A stretch of DNA of 64,000 nt from Flavobacteriaceae bacterium YJPT1-3 (GTDB lineage Bacteria; Bacteroidota; Bacteroidia; Flavobacteriales; Flavobacteriaceae): positions 1,591,501 through 1,655,500 of the forward strand of contig CP123444.1 of assembly GCA_029866965.1 (NCBI GenBank), read 5' to 3'. A program made the translations under genes and the position numbers. Position 1 is the first letter of the stretch; every line of letters begins with the position of its first letter. Positions 56,044-64,000 of the stretch are shown piece after piece. The notes under the pieces were generated by a model that was given only the letters and a program-made list of their open reading frames with translations, searched no databases and was not told the origin of the DNA.

Positions 56044-56568
56044 ATGTATCAAGATTATAAAAACGTAGAATTTGTAAAGCCTAGCGGCCTGGAACTTAAA
56101 GACCGGTTAGTAGGTGTACAACGTGTAACCAAAGTAACTAAAGGAGGTAGAGCATTTGGCTTCTCCGCTATAGTTGTTGTAGGTGATGAAAATGGCGTTG
56201 TAGGCCAGGGACTTGGAAAATCAAAAGAGGTTTCCTCTGCAATTGCCAAGGCCGTGGAAGATGCTAAGAAAAACTTGGTACGTATTCCATTGACTAAAGG
56301 AACCTTACCGCACGAGCAGAAAGGGAAATACGGTGGTGCACGTGTACTACTATTGCCTGCCGCACCGGGTACAGGTGTAATTGCCGGTGGTGCAATTCGA
56401 GCCGTACTGGAGGCCGTAGGAGTACATGACGTACTTTCTAAAAGTCAGGGATCCTCTAACCCACACAATGTGGTAAAAGCGACTTTCGATGCCTTACTGC
56501 GCTTGCGAAGTGCAGAGATGATCGCTCGTCAGCGAGGAATCTCTTTGGAAAAAGTATTTAAAGGATAA
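56044..56568 (+). CDS. rpsE: 30S ribosomal protein S5
   Basis: 174-aa S5, which helps decoding accuracy: [20 protein letters not shown] opens the RNA-binding domain, and [20 protein letters not shown] is the C-terminal signature. Confidence 0.98.
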   Translation: MYQDYKNVEFVKPSGLELKDRLVGVQRVTKVTKGGRAFGFSAIVVVGDENGVVGQGLGKSKEVSSAIAKAVEDAKKNLVRIPLTKGTLPHEQKGKYGGARVLLLPAAPGTGVIAGGAIRAVLEAVGVHDVLSKSQGSSNPHNVVKATFDALLRLRSAEMIARQRGISLEKVFKG

Positions 56569-56578
56569 AAGCAGAGCA

Positions 56579-56758
56579 ATGGCAAAGATTAAAGTAACTA
56601 AAGTACGCAGTGCGATCAATAAACCGGCTAATCAAAAGCGCGTGTTGGAGTCTTTGGGCTTGAATAAGATCGGACAAACACGAGTACATGAGAACACTCC
56701 TAATATCTTAGGAATGATCAATAAAGTAAGTCATTTAGTTTCTGTAGAAGAGGCGTAA
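56579..56758 (+). CDS. rpmD: 50S ribosomal protein L30
   Basis: 59-aa L30: MAKIKVTKVRSAINKPANQK, then a middle with RVLESLGLNKIGQ and an end LVSVEEA. It lies between rpsE and rplO as in the standard spc order. Start ATG 56579, stop TAA ending 56758. Confidence 0.96.
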   Translation: MAKIKVTKVRSAINKPANQKRVLESLGLNKIGQTRVHENTPNILGMINKVSHLVSVEEA

Positions 56759-56770
56759 ACAAAAGACATC

Positions 56771-57223
56771 ATGGATTTAAGTAATTTACAGCCTGCTAAA
56801 GGAGCAGCAAAAAAGAACGACAGCCGAAAAGGTCGTGGTGAAGCTACCGGAAACGGAGGTACCGCTGGTCGTGGACATAAAGGAGCCAAGTCGCGCTCAG
56901 GATATTCGAAGAAGGTTGGTTTTGAAGGTGGTCAAATGCCTTTACAACGTCGAGTACCTAAGTTCGGATTTACCAATATCAATCGTAAGGAATACCAGGG
57001 AATTAATTTAGACACGCTTCAGGCCTATGTAGACGAAGGTCGCATTAAAGATGAAGTGAATCTGGACATCCTTATAGAAAACCGTTTGGCTCGTAAGAAT
57101 GACTTAGTAAAGATTCTAGGTCGCGGAGAGCTTAAGGCTAAATTAAAAGTTACTGCCCATAAATTTACTGCTTCCGCGGAAAAAGCGATTGAAGCAGCAG
57201 GTGGTGAAGCAGTAACCCTTTAA
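56771..57223 (+). CDS. rplO: 50S ribosomal protein L15
   Basis: 150-aa L15, a late assembly protein: MDLSNLQPAKGAAKKNDSRK, GRGHKGAKSRSGYSKKVGFE and GGQMPLQRRVPKFGFTN. secY follows after 13 bases. Confidence 0.98.
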   Translation: MDLSNLQPAKGAAKKNDSRKGRGEATGNGGTAGRGHKGAKSRSGYSKKVGFEGGQMPLQRRVPKFGFTNINRKEYQGINLDTLQAYVDEGRIKDEVNLDILIENRLARKNDLVKILGRGELKAKLKVTAHKFTASAEKAIEAAGGEAVTL

Positions 57224-57236
57224 GTATACTATTGGC

Positions 57237-58577
57237 ATGAAATTTATCGAGACCATCAAGAATATTTGGAAGATCGAGGAACTGAAGAATCGTATTCTGG
57301 TTACCCTGGGTCTTCTATTGGTATATCGCTTTGGTGCACAAGTGGTTCTTCCGGGAATTGACGCAGCACAATTAGGAGGTTTACAGAGCAATACAGAAAG
57401 TGGTATCATGGGATTGCTTAGTGCATTCACCGGTGGTGCTTTTTCTAATGCTTCGGTTTTCGCTCTGGGGATCATGCCATACATTTCTGCTTCGATTGTT
57501 GTACAGCTCATGGGGATCGCAATTCCTTATTTGCAAAAGCTTCAGAAAGAAGGAGAGAGTGGAAGACGTAAGATCAATCAGATTACCCGATGGTTAACCA
57601 TCGCCATCTGTTTGGTGCAGGCGCCCAGTTATTTGGCTGGACTACCTGCTCTTGGGGTACCCCCAGAAGCTTTTGTTTTAGGGCAAACCCCCATGTTCTA
57701 CATTTCTTCAGTGATCATTCTTGTAACCGGAACCATCTTTGCGATGTGGCTGGGAGAAAAAATCACCGATAAAGGAATTGGAAATGGAATATCCCTTTTG
57801 ATCATGGTAGGTATCATCGCGGTGATGCCACAGTCGTTCTTGCAGGAGTTCACCTCGCGTGTGACCGAATCGAATGGAGGACTGATCATGATCTTGATCG
57901 AACTGGTGATCTGGTTTGTGATCATTTTGCTTTGTGTACTATTGGTGCTGGCCGTTCGCCAGGTACCCGTGCAGTACGCACGTAGAACAGCAGGAGGAGG
58001 ATATGAAAAGAACGTTTTTGGTAGCCGACAGTATATTCCCCTAAAGCTTAATGCTTCGGGTGTAATGCCGATCATTTTCGCGCAGGCGATCATGTTCATA
58101 CCGGCATCGGTAATCAGTCTTTCTAATTCAACAGGAGCGCAGAGCGTGGCCGCTGAATTCCAGAATATTTTTGGTTTTTGGTACAATGTTGTGTTTGGAT
58201 TGCTTATTATCATATTTACGTATTTCTATACGGCAATCACGGTGCCAACCAATAAGATGGCCGATGATCTTAAACGAAGCGGTGGTTTTATTCCAGGGAT
58301 TCGTCCGGGAACGGAGACCGCTGAATATTTAGATCGAATCATGTCACAGATCACCTTGCCGGGATCCATATTTCTTGCAGCCCTAGCAGTCTTTCCTGCG
58401 GTGGCCGTAAATCTTTTGGGTATGCAGCAAGGGTGGGCTTTGTTTTATGGTGGAACTTCCCTGCTTATTATGGTAGGGGTGGCTATAGATACCATGCAAC
58501 AAGTCAATTCGTACTTGTTGAACAGGCACTATGACGGATTAATGAAAACAGGTAAGAACCGAAAAGCAGTAGCATAA
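57237..58577 (+). CDS. secY: Protein translocase subunit SecY
   Basis: 446-aa inner-membrane channel of the Sec translocon with ten transmembrane helices. [19 protein letters not shown] (helix 1), the plug region after it, and [19 protein letters not shown] are recognisable. The cytosolic loop with [10 protein letters not shown] and the C-terminal [13 protein letters not shown] contact the ribosome and SecA. Placed in the spc group as usual; infA follows after one base. Confidence 0.98.
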   Translation: MKFIETIKNIWKIEELKNRILVTLGLLLVYRFGAQVVLPGIDAAQLGGLQSNTESGIMGLLSAFTGGAFSNASVFALGIMPYISASIVVQLMGIAIPYLQKLQKEGESGRRKINQITRWLTIAICLVQAPSYLAGLPALGVPPEAFVLGQTPMFYISSVIILVTGTIFAMWLGEKITDKGIGNGISLLIMVGIIAVMPQSFLQEFTSRVTESNGGLIMILIELVIWFVIILLCVLLVLAVRQVPVQYARRTAGGGYEKNVFGSRQYIPLKLNASGVMPIIFAQAIMFIPASVISLSNSTGAQSVAAEFQNIFGFWYNVVFGLLIIIFTYFYTAITVPTNKMADDLKRSGGFIPGIRPGTETAEYLDRIMSQITLPGSIFLAALAVFPAVAVNLLGMQQGWALFYGGTSLLIMVGVAIDTMQQVNSYLLNRHYDGLMKTGKNRKAVA

Positions 58578-58578
58578 C

Positions 58579-58794
58579 ATGGCAAAACAAGCAGCGATAG
58601 AGCAAGATGGATCAATCATAGAAGCATTATCAAATGCAATGTTTCGCGTAGAATTAGAAAACGGTCACGTAGTGACTGCGCATATCTCAGGAAAAATGAG
58701 AATGCATTATATCAAATTACTTCCGGGAGACAAAGTCAAACTGGAAATGAGTCCTTACGATTTAACAAAGGCTCGTATAACCTATAGATACTAA
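58579..58794 (+). CDS. infA: Translation initiation factor IF-1
   Basis: 71-aa OB-fold factor that binds the 30S A site during initiation: [19 protein letters not shown] and [20 protein letters not shown]. One base after secY. Confidence 0.98.
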   Translation: MAKQAAIEQDGSIIEALSNAMFRVELENGHVVTAHISGKMRMHYIKLLPGDKVKLEMSPYDLTKARITYRY

Positions 58795-58808
58795 AAGTAA
58801 ACAGCTTT

Positions 58809-58925
58809 ATGAAAGTAAGAGCGTCAGTAAAAAAGAGAAGTGCCGAGTGCAAGATTGTGCGTCGTAAAGGCAGATTGTACGTAATTAACAAAAAGAACCC
58901 TAGGTTCAAACAAAGACAAGGTTAA
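58809..58925 (+). CDS. rpmJ: 50S ribosomal protein L36, zinc-free form
   Basis: 38-aa L36: [20 protein letters not shown] at the start and [12 protein letters not shown] at the end. Only one Cys (Cys14) remains of the CxxC...C..H zinc ribbon, so this is the zinc-independent form. Gene order infA-rpmJ-rpsM confirms it. Confidence 0.97.
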   Translation: MKVRASVKKRSAECKIVRRKGRLYVINKKNPRFKQRQG

Positions 58926-58929
58926 GATT

Positions 58930-59304
58930 ATGGCTAGAATTGCGGGGATAGACATCCCAAAACAAAAGCGTGGTGTAATCGCATTGACTTACATCTATGG
59001 AATAGGAAAAAGTCGTGCACAGGAGGTTTTAGCTAAAGCGAAAGTTTCTGAAGATAAGAAAGTGCAGGAATGGACTGATGATGAGATTGGTGCTATTCGT
59101 GATGCCGTAGGATCGTATACCATTGAAGGAGAATTACGTAGTGAAACGCAACTTAACATTAAGCGATTGATGGATATTGGTTGTTATCGCGGTATTCGTC
59201 ACCGTAGTGGATTACCACTTCGAGGACAGCGTACGAAGAACAACTCCAGAACTCGTAAGGGTAAACGTAAAACAGTTGCTAACAAGAAGAAAGCAACTAA
59301 ATAA
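58930..59304 (+). CDS. rpsM: 30S ribosomal protein S13
   Basis: 124-aa S13 of the 30S head: [32 protein letters not shown] and [19 protein letters not shown]. First gene of the alpha group, four bases after rpmJ. Confidence 0.98.
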   Translation: MARIAGIDIPKQKRGVIALTYIYGIGKSRAQEVLAKAKVSEDKKVQEWTDDEIGAIRDAVGSYTIEGELRSETQLNIKRLMDIGCYRGIRHRSGLPLRGQRTKNNSRTRKGKRKTVANKKKATK

Positions 59305-59313
59305 TAAATAACA

Positions 59314-59697
59314 ATGGCAAAGCAAAGCACAAAAAAACGGAAGGTTGTTGTTGACTCGGTTGGGGAAGCTCACATCGCAGGATCATTCAATAACATCCTG
59401 ATCTCGCTTACCAATAAGAACGGAGACGTGATCTCTTGGTCATCTGCCGGTAAAATGGGCTTTAGAGGGTCTAAAAAGAATACGCCTTATGCGGCTCAAT
59501 TAGCAGCAGAGGATGCCTCTAAAGTAGCTCATGAAGCTGGATTGCGTAAAGTAAAAGTTTACGTTAAAGGACCGGGAAATGGACGGGAGTCTGCTATCCG
59601 ATCTATCCACAACAGTGGTATTGAGGTAACGGAGATTATTGACGTTACTCCAATTCCACACAACGGATGTCGCCCTCCAAAAAGACGTAGAGTCTAA
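59314..59697 (+). CDS. rpsK: 30S ribosomal protein S11
   Basis: 127-aa S11 of the platform: [39 protein letters not shown] and the end [16 protein letters not shown] 108-base spacer follows. Confidence 0.98.
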   Translation: MAKQSTKKRKVVVDSVGEAHIAGSFNNILISLTNKNGDVISWSSAGKMGFRGSKKNTPYAAQLAAEDASKVAHEAGLRKVKVYVKGPGNGRESAIRSIHNSGIEVTEIIDVTPIPHNGCRPPKRRRV

Positions 59698-59751
59698 GGC
59701 ATAATCCACAATAGAGAAAATTTTAATTAAGTATTATATCAGAGGGAATCT

Positions 59752-59763
59752 GGTTTCGCGAAG
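59752..59763. repeat. Degenerate palindrome copy between rpsK and rpsD
   Basis: GTTTCGCGAA within TGGTTTCGCGAAGGACAG is a partial match to the 14-base palindrome. It lies in the 108-base spacer, which otherwise is AT-rich and shows no gene. Confidence 0.45.
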
Positions 59764-59805
59764 GACAGACCTTAATTCCTAACCACCCTCACAAATCAAA
59801 TTTAA

Positions 59806-60411
59806 ATGGCAAGATATACTGGTCCTAAAACTAAAATCGCTCGTAAATTTGGCGAAGCAATTTTTGGAGAAGACAAATCTTTCGAGAAAAGAAATTACCC
59901 TCCTGGACAACACGGAAACAACAGAAGACGCGGTAAAAAATCAGAGTACGCGATCCAATTGATGGAGAAGCAAAAAGCCAAATATACCTACGGTATTTTG
60001 GAGCGTCAATTCCGCAACATGTTCGAAAAAGCAACACGTGCTGAAGGCATTACCGGTGTTGTTCTCCTACAACTTTGTGAATCACGATTAGACAATGTGG
60101 TCTACCGCATGGGAATCTCTCCTTCGCGTCGTGGAGCCCGTCAATTAGTTGGACATCGTCACATTACCGTTAATGGTAATTTGGTCAACATCCCTTCGTA
60201 CCAGGTGCAACCCGGAGATGTGGTTGCTGTACGTGAGAAGTCAAAATCCCTGACGTCTATTGAAGATTCTTTGGCCAATGCCAACCACAACTACGAGTGG
60301 ATTACCTGGAACAATGATACTAAAGAAGGAACCTATGTAGCGGTACCGGAACGTATTCAGATTCCAGAGAATATCAATGAGCAGTTCATCGTCGAATTGT
60401 ACTCGAAGTAA
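59806..60411 (+). CDS. rpsD: 30S ribosomal protein S4
   Basis: 201-aa S4, a primary 16S rRNA binder. The N-terminus ([20 protein letters not shown]) has no zinc cysteines. The S4 RNA-binding domain has [20 protein letters not shown] and [18 protein letters not shown]. In E. coli S4 controls the alpha operon; no such structure is visible here. Confidence 0.98.
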   Translation: MARYTGPKTKIARKFGEAIFGEDKSFEKRNYPPGQHGNNRRRGKKSEYAIQLMEKQKAKYTYGILERQFRNMFEKATRAEGITGVVLLQLCESRLDNVVYRMGISPSRRGARQLVGHRHITVNGNLVNIPSYQVQPGDVVAVREKSKSLTSIEDSLANANHNYEWITWNNDTKEGTYVAVPERIQIPENINEQFIVELYSK

Positions 60412-60439
60412 TCATTAATCAACGCATAGAAAACAAGAA

Positions 60440-61432
60440 ATGGCAATATTAAATTTCCAAAAGCCGGATAAAGTCATTATGGTAGATTCTACCGACTTTG
60501 AAGGTAAATTCGAATTCAGACCATTAGAACCAGGTTATGGTTTAACTGTAGGAAATGCTCTTCGTAGAGTGTTACTTTCATCGCTTGAAGGATTTGCTAT
60601 CACCTCAGTTCGCATTGAGGGCGTTGATCACGAATTTTCAACCATTTCGGGAGTAGTGGAAGATGTTACTGAAATCATTCTAAACCTGAAGCAAGTGCGT
60701 TTCAAGCGTCAAATTGACGAGGTGGATAATGAAACAGTAACGATTTCTCTATCAGGAGCAGAACAGCTTACGGCTGGCGACTTTCAAAAGTTTATCTCTG
60801 GTTTCCAGGTGTTGAATCCTGATCTAGTGATCGCTAATATGGACAAAAAAGTGTCCATCAATATGGAAATCACCATCGAAAAGGGGAGAGGCTACGTTCC
60901 TGCTGAAGAGAACAAAAAATCCAATGCCCCGGTAGGAACTATTTTTGTGGATAGTATTTATACTCCCATCAAAAATGTGAAGTATAGTATCGAAAACTAC
61001 CGTGTTGAGCAAAAGACCGATTACGAGAAATTGGTATTCGAAATTGTTTCTGACGGTTCCATTCATCCTAAGGATGCGCTTACGGAAGCAGCAAAGACCT
61101 TGATTCATCACTTCATGTTATTCTCTGACGAACGCATCACCCTGGAGGCCGATGAGATCGCACAAACCGAGACTTATGATGAAGAGTCCTTGCACATGCG
61201 TCAATTGTTAAAAACGAAATTGATCGATATGGACCTTTCTGTTCGCGCTTTAAATTGTTTGAAAGCAGCAGAAGTGGAAACTTTGGGAGATCTGGTATCG
61301 TATAACAAAAATGACCTGATGAAGTTTAGAAACTTTGGTAAGAAATCACTAACGGAATTGGAAGAGTTGGTGAATGTAAAAGGCTTAAGCTTTGGCATGG
61401 ATCTAACCAAATACAAATTAGATAAGGATTAA
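60440..61432 (+). CDS. rpoA: DNA-directed RNA polymerase subunit alpha
   Basis: 330-aa alpha subunit. The N-terminal assembly domain (about 1-235) has [20 protein letters not shown]. The C-terminal DNA- and activator-binding domain (about 245-325) has [18 protein letters not shown] and [14 protein letters not shown]. Between rpsD and rplQ as is standard. Confidence 0.98.
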   Translation: MAILNFQKPDKVIMVDSTDFEGKFEFRPLEPGYGLTVGNALRRVLLSSLEGFAITSVRIEGVDHEFSTISGVVEDVTEIILNLKQVRFKRQIDEVDNETVTISLSGAEQLTAGDFQKFISGFQVLNPDLVIANMDKKVSINMEITIEKGRGYVPAEENKKSNAPVGTIFVDSIYTPIKNVKYSIENYRVEQKTDYEKLVFEIVSDGSIHPKDALTEAAKTLIHHFMLFSDERITLEADEIAQTETYDEESLHMRQLLKTKLIDMDLSVRALNCLKAAEVETLGDLVSYNKNDLMKFRNFGKKSLTELEELVNVKGLSFGMDLTKYKLDKD

Positions 61433-61487
61433 GGATGCGCTTTTTCTCTTGCCTTATGTAAGAATAAAAAGTTATAATTAAGAGATA

Positions 61488-61973
61488 ATGAGACACGGAA
61501 AGAAAACAAATCATTTAGGAAGAAAGACCGCTCATAGAAAGTCGATGTTGGCTAATATGGCCTGTTCCTTAATTGAACATAAACGGATCAATACCACAGT
61601 AGCCAAGGCAAAAGCGTTGAAGCGCTTTGTGGAGCCTTTGGTGACCAAGTCTAAAGAGGATACAACGCACAACCGTCGTATTGTATTTAGTCATTTGCGT
61701 CAAAAGGAGGCAGTTTCAGAATTATTTAGAGAGGTTGCAGTCAAAGTAGGGGATCGTCCGGGCGGCTATACACGTATCATCAAATTGGGAAATCGATTGG
61801 GTGACAACGCAGATATGGCCATGATCGAACTGGTTGACTATAACACGATCTATAACGCTGGGAAGCCGGCTAAAAAGAAATCAACACGTCGTGGAGGAAG
61901 TTCAAAAAAATCAGAGACTCCCACACCAGCACCTGAGGTAAAAGACTCTAAATCAGGAGACGAAGAAGAATAG
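61488..61973 (+). CDS. rplQ: 50S ribosomal protein L17 with C-terminal tail
   Basis: 161-aa L17. The core ([60 protein letters not shown]) is followed from about residue 125 by a low-complexity Lys/Ser then Pro/Glu tail ([19 protein letters not shown]) ending in acidic residues, absent from the shorter enterobacterial protein. Last gene of the supercluster; a strong terminator follows. Confidence 0.97.
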   Translation: MRHGKKTNHLGRKTAHRKSMLANMACSLIEHKRINTTVAKAKALKRFVEPLVTKSKEDTTHNRRIVFSHLRQKEAVSELFREVAVKVGDRPGGYTRIIKLGNRLGDNADMAMIELVDYNTIYNAGKPAKKKSTRRGGSSKKSETPTPAPEVKDSKSGDEEE

Positions 61974-61990
61974 TCTTCTTATAACACTTA

Positions 61991-62023
61991 AAAAAAGGCG
62001 CCTCTTCAAAGGCGCCTTTTTTT
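61991..62023 (+). terminator. Intrinsic terminator of the ribosomal supercluster
   Basis: GC-rich core GGCGCC in a 12-base-pair stem counting the A/T pairs (61991-62002 with 62011-62022), loop TCTTCAAA, then seven T overlapping the stem base. It lies 18 bases after rplQ. Confidence 0.92.
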
Positions 62024-62053
62024 GTATATTTAGGTAATAAGAAAACAAACGAT

Positions 62054-62830
62054 ATGAAATCTCAAAATTTTCTTCAGCTGTTAGCAGTCCTGACACCTAT
62101 GCTTATTTGGGCTCAGACCCCTCAGGCGCCACAAACGCCTACTTTTCAAAATGGAGCGAGTACGGTACCGGTTACTTTGAATGAAAGTGGCCAGTTACTA
62201 GGGCAGGAAATAGCAGACATTGCATACAATGCGCAATCCTGGAATAATTTTGCCACTTTCGTTCTGGATGATGAAGACTTGGACAAAGTAAGAGGGCGCT
62301 ATCATGCGCTGGAAGATTGGAATAATAAGGGAGTTTTGGCAGTACGAGACGGTGGGAAGTACATCATCAATAGCGTCAATCTCAACCTGCGGAAGGATTT
62401 ATTCGAATCACGCATAACGGAAGATTCTCTTTTTGTGTTTAATCGTGATAATGTAGAATTTCTCGTCATCAATGGGCGTAAATTTGAATACATCAATTCG
62501 GGTATTCATGGAGGCACCAAACCTTTTGAAGTGCTTTACGAAGGGGATGCAATTAAACTTTTAATGACCTACGATCTCGAGGTAAAACAGCCCGAGTCTA
62601 ATGATCCCTTAATGATCAAATCCGATAAACCGGAATTTGATATCGATAATACTTACTACTTGAAGGAAGGAAATAGCCTTAGGGCCTTCAATGTGCGTAA
62701 GCGGGATATCCTCGATTACTTTGGGGCTCAAAAGGATAAAATCAAAGACTTTGTCAAGGCAGAAAATTTGTCTTATCGGGATGCACGCGACTTCGCTAAA
62801 ATGTTAGCCTATCAAAAAAGGGTACTTTAA
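62054..62830 (+). CDS. Secreted protein of unknown function, paralogue 1
   Basis: 258 aa with a signal peptide (about 1-21, ending IWAQ), a Pro/Gln-rich stretch, then a domain shared with the next gene: DSLFVFNRDNVEFLVINGRKF, KPFEVLYEGDAIKLL, DPLMIKSDKPEF and ILDYFGAQKDKIKDFVK. No known motif. The conserved INGRKF and DPLMIxSD blocks define the pair. Sampled GC is about 45%, like the surroundings. It lies between rplQ and carA. Confidence 0.8.
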   Translation: MKSQNFLQLLAVLTPMLIWAQTPQAPQTPTFQNGASTVPVTLNESGQLLGQEIADIAYNAQSWNNFATFVLDDEDLDKVRGRYHALEDWNNKGVLAVRDGGKYIINSVNLNLRKDLFESRITEDSLFVFNRDNVEFLVINGRKFEYINSGIHGGTKPFEVLYEGDAIKLLMTYDLEVKQPESNDPLMIKSDKPEFDIDNTYYLKEGNSLRAFNVRKRDILDYFGAQKDKIKDFVKAENLSYRDARDFAKMLAYQKRVL

Positions 62831-62865
62831 TGCACTTTAAACCGTAATTTTTTACAGGCAATTAG

Positions 62866-62873
62866 TATTTTTG
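62866..62873 (+). promoter_or_regulatory. -7 box before secreted paralogue 2
   Basis: TATTTTTG matches TAnnTTTG and lies 18 bases before the ATG at 62892. No TTTG at the 19-base spacing. Confidence 0.4.
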
Positions 62874-62891
62874 CATCCAAAATAAGACGCG

Positions 62892-63605
62892 ATGCTAAAA
62901 TATTTATTGTCACTTCCTTTCCTACTTTGCGCCTCTTTATCGATGCAGGCTCAGTTTACAGGTACAGCTACCGACGGAATTGGAACTGTAGCTCAAAGTC
63001 CAAATGCCATTAATTTTGGCACCATTTCTACTGCCAGTGGTAATAAGCAGCAAGAATTTGATGGAACGAAGTACATTTTTGATCAATGGATGAATTATGC
63101 TGTGGTTGAAGGTTTAAACGGTGAAAAATTCATTTTAAAAAACATAAATTATAATACCCAATATCAACGATTTGAGTCAAAATTTTCAGATAATGACTCT
63201 CTTTTTAGTTTTTATATCAATCAGGTCAATGACGTGATTATAAATGGTAGAAAGTTTAAAGGTTTTGAATCGCCTAAGGATAAGCGAATGAAAACCTTTG
63301 AGGTGGTATATGAAAATGATGACTTCAAAATCCTTAAGGACTATGTGTTAAAGATCCGTGAACCGAAATTCGATCCATTAATGATCCAATCTGACAATGA
63401 TAAATTCATTATCCGTGAGGAATACTTTCTAAAATCAGAGAATAGTTTTGAGGAAATTCGACTTAAAAAAGGAAAGATCCTTGACTTGTTAGGAGCCCAG
63501 GAAGAAGCAGTAGCCGATTTTGCCAAAGAGAAAAAGCTTTCGTTTAAAGATGAGTACGAACTCAAACAAATACTAACGTATTACGATTCGGTATTACAGC
63601 CGTAA
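62892..63605 (+). CDS. Secreted protein of unknown function, paralogue 2
   Basis: 237 aa with a signal peptide (about 1-20, ending SMQAQ). It shares with the upstream gene DSLFSFYINQVNDVIINGRK, KTFEVVYENDDFKILKDY, DPLMIQSDNDKF and ILDLLGAQEEAVADFAK. Function unknown. Sampled stretches are 22-32% GC, much lower than paralogue 1 and the ribosomal genes. TATTTTTG at 62866-62873 matches the -7 consensus, 18 bases before the ATG, so it may have its own promoter. A terminator follows the stop. Confidence 0.8.
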   Translation: MLKYLLSLPFLLCASLSMQAQFTGTATDGIGTVAQSPNAINFGTISTASGNKQQEFDGTKYIFDQWMNYAVVEGLNGEKFILKNINYNTQYQRFESKFSDNDSLFSFYINQVNDVIINGRKFKGFESPKDKRMKTFEVVYENDDFKILKDYVLKIREPKFDPLMIQSDNDKFIIREEYFLKSENSFEEIRLKKGKILDLLGAQEEAVADFAKEKKLSFKDEYELKQILTYYDSVLQP

Positions 63606-63610
63606 GTGTT

Positions 63611-63641
63611 AAAGACAAAACGAAAGTTTTGTCTTTTTTTT
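63611..63641 (+). terminator. Intrinsic terminator before carA
   Basis: Perfect 11-base-pair stem (63611-63621 with 63626-63636) closed by a GAAA tetraloop, then eight T. It starts six bases after the paralogue 2 stop. Confidence 0.93.
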
Positions 63642-63671
63642 GAATAATTTTGAAATAAATTCAAGAGACCT

Positions 63672-64000
63672 ATGCATTATCAAGACAAAAAAGAAGCCGT
63701 AGTTCTTCTGGAAGATGGGACCATCTTCTATGGGAACTCCGTCGGGAATAAAGAAGCTACCGCATTTGGCGAGGTATGTTTTAATACCGGTATGACCGGA
63801 TATCAGGAAATCTTTACTGATCCTTCTTATTTTGGGCAAATTATGGTCACCACCAACGCGCACATCGGTAATTACGGGGCTACTGAAGTAGATACCGAAT
63901 CAGAGGATGTTAAGATCTCCGGATTGATCTGTCGTAATTTTAATTATGAGCATTCCAGACCAATAGCAGAAGAGTCACTTCAAGCGTTCTTAGATCGCAG
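63672..64000 (+). CDS. carA: Carbamoyl-phosphate synthase small subunit (5' part)
   Basis: Start of CarA, the glutaminase subunit that feeds ammonia to CarB for carbamoyl phosphate in pyrimidine and arginine synthesis. 109 codons are visible: EAVVLLEDGTIFYGNSVG, FGEVCFNTGMTGYQEIFTDP, SYFGQIMVTTNAHIGNYG and ISGLICRNFNYEHSRP are CarA N-terminal hallmarks. The class I amidotransferase domain lies beyond the window. It is cut by the window end, not by a mutation. Confidence 0.95.
   Translation, partial: MHYQDKKEAVVLLEDGTIFYGNSVGNKEATAFGEVCFNTGMTGYQEIFTDPSYFGQIMVTTNAHIGNYGATEVDTESEDVKISGLICRNFNYEHSRPIAEESLQAFLDR

Noticed and set aside
58809-58925. L36 as a damaged gene because its zinc cysteines are missing
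   Set aside because: The frame is intact, length and order are normal, and zinc-free L36 is a known functional form; S14 and S4 here are zinc-free too.

Overview
The window looks like a chromosome segment of a marine Flavobacteriaceae-type bacterium (Bacteroidota). The evidence is two SusC/SusD outer-membrane uptake loci, surface lipoproteins with acidic residues after the lipid cysteine, promoters of the TTTG-N19-TAnnTTTG type, almost no Shine-Dalgarno sequences, the rpsL-to-rplQ gene order followed closely by carA, and zinc-ribbon-free forms of L36, S14 and S4. Genes are packed tightly. No stretch without a gene reaches 300 bases; the longest is 11066-11280. I saw no tRNA, rRNA, insertion sequence, prophage or CRISPR array.

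Layout. 29-12908 is housekeeping: alkaline phosphatase, a methyltransferase/glycosyltransferase pair, gcvP, a UbiA-like membrane protein, an ECF sigma factor coupled to a small cysteine protein, a GT4 glycosyltransferase, an M3 oligopeptidase and purK-purE. 13001-18106 runs on the plus strand: an HPRT-adenylate kinase fusion, obg, a DUF4136 lipoprotein, a TPR protein and an mpl-like ligase. 18103-19478 holds three tandem minus-strand lipoprotein paralogues, the third broken by a nonsense codon. 19569-30004 holds a DUF1569 protein, radC, a deacetylase-like protein, a YjjG-type phosphatase, a secreted protein coupled to a large FG-GAP/UnbV lipoprotein, rarA, a rhomboid protease and rlmB. 30029-44761 is an envelope region: an arylsulfotransferase-like lipoprotein, two separate SusCD operons each with an accessory lipoprotein, and an Omp85-family barrel. 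44854-62023 is the str-S10-spc-alpha ribosomal supercluster with fusA, secY, infA and rpoA. A pair of secreted paralogues and the start of carA close the window.

How the parts work together. The two SusCD operons probably import unknown oligomers or peptides through TonB. The ribosomal cluster starts at a textbook Bacteroidota promoter and is interrupted by an intrinsic terminator between rpsJ and rplC, so its two halves may be regulated separately.

The most unusual signals lie at DNA or RNA level. First, a perfect 14-base palindrome (GCTTTCGCGAAAGC) occurs nine times in 64 kb. It is read through in all three reading frames inside genes, but within the ribosomal cluster its perfect or split forms sit in gene spacers. 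Second, the two susC genes share a conserved untranslated leader and a stem-loop at exactly the same place in the signal-peptide codons (nt 24-47), with two compensatory base-pair changes. This suggests a shared RNA-level control of SusC synthesis. Third, five of six convergent gene pairs abut or overlap at their stop codons.
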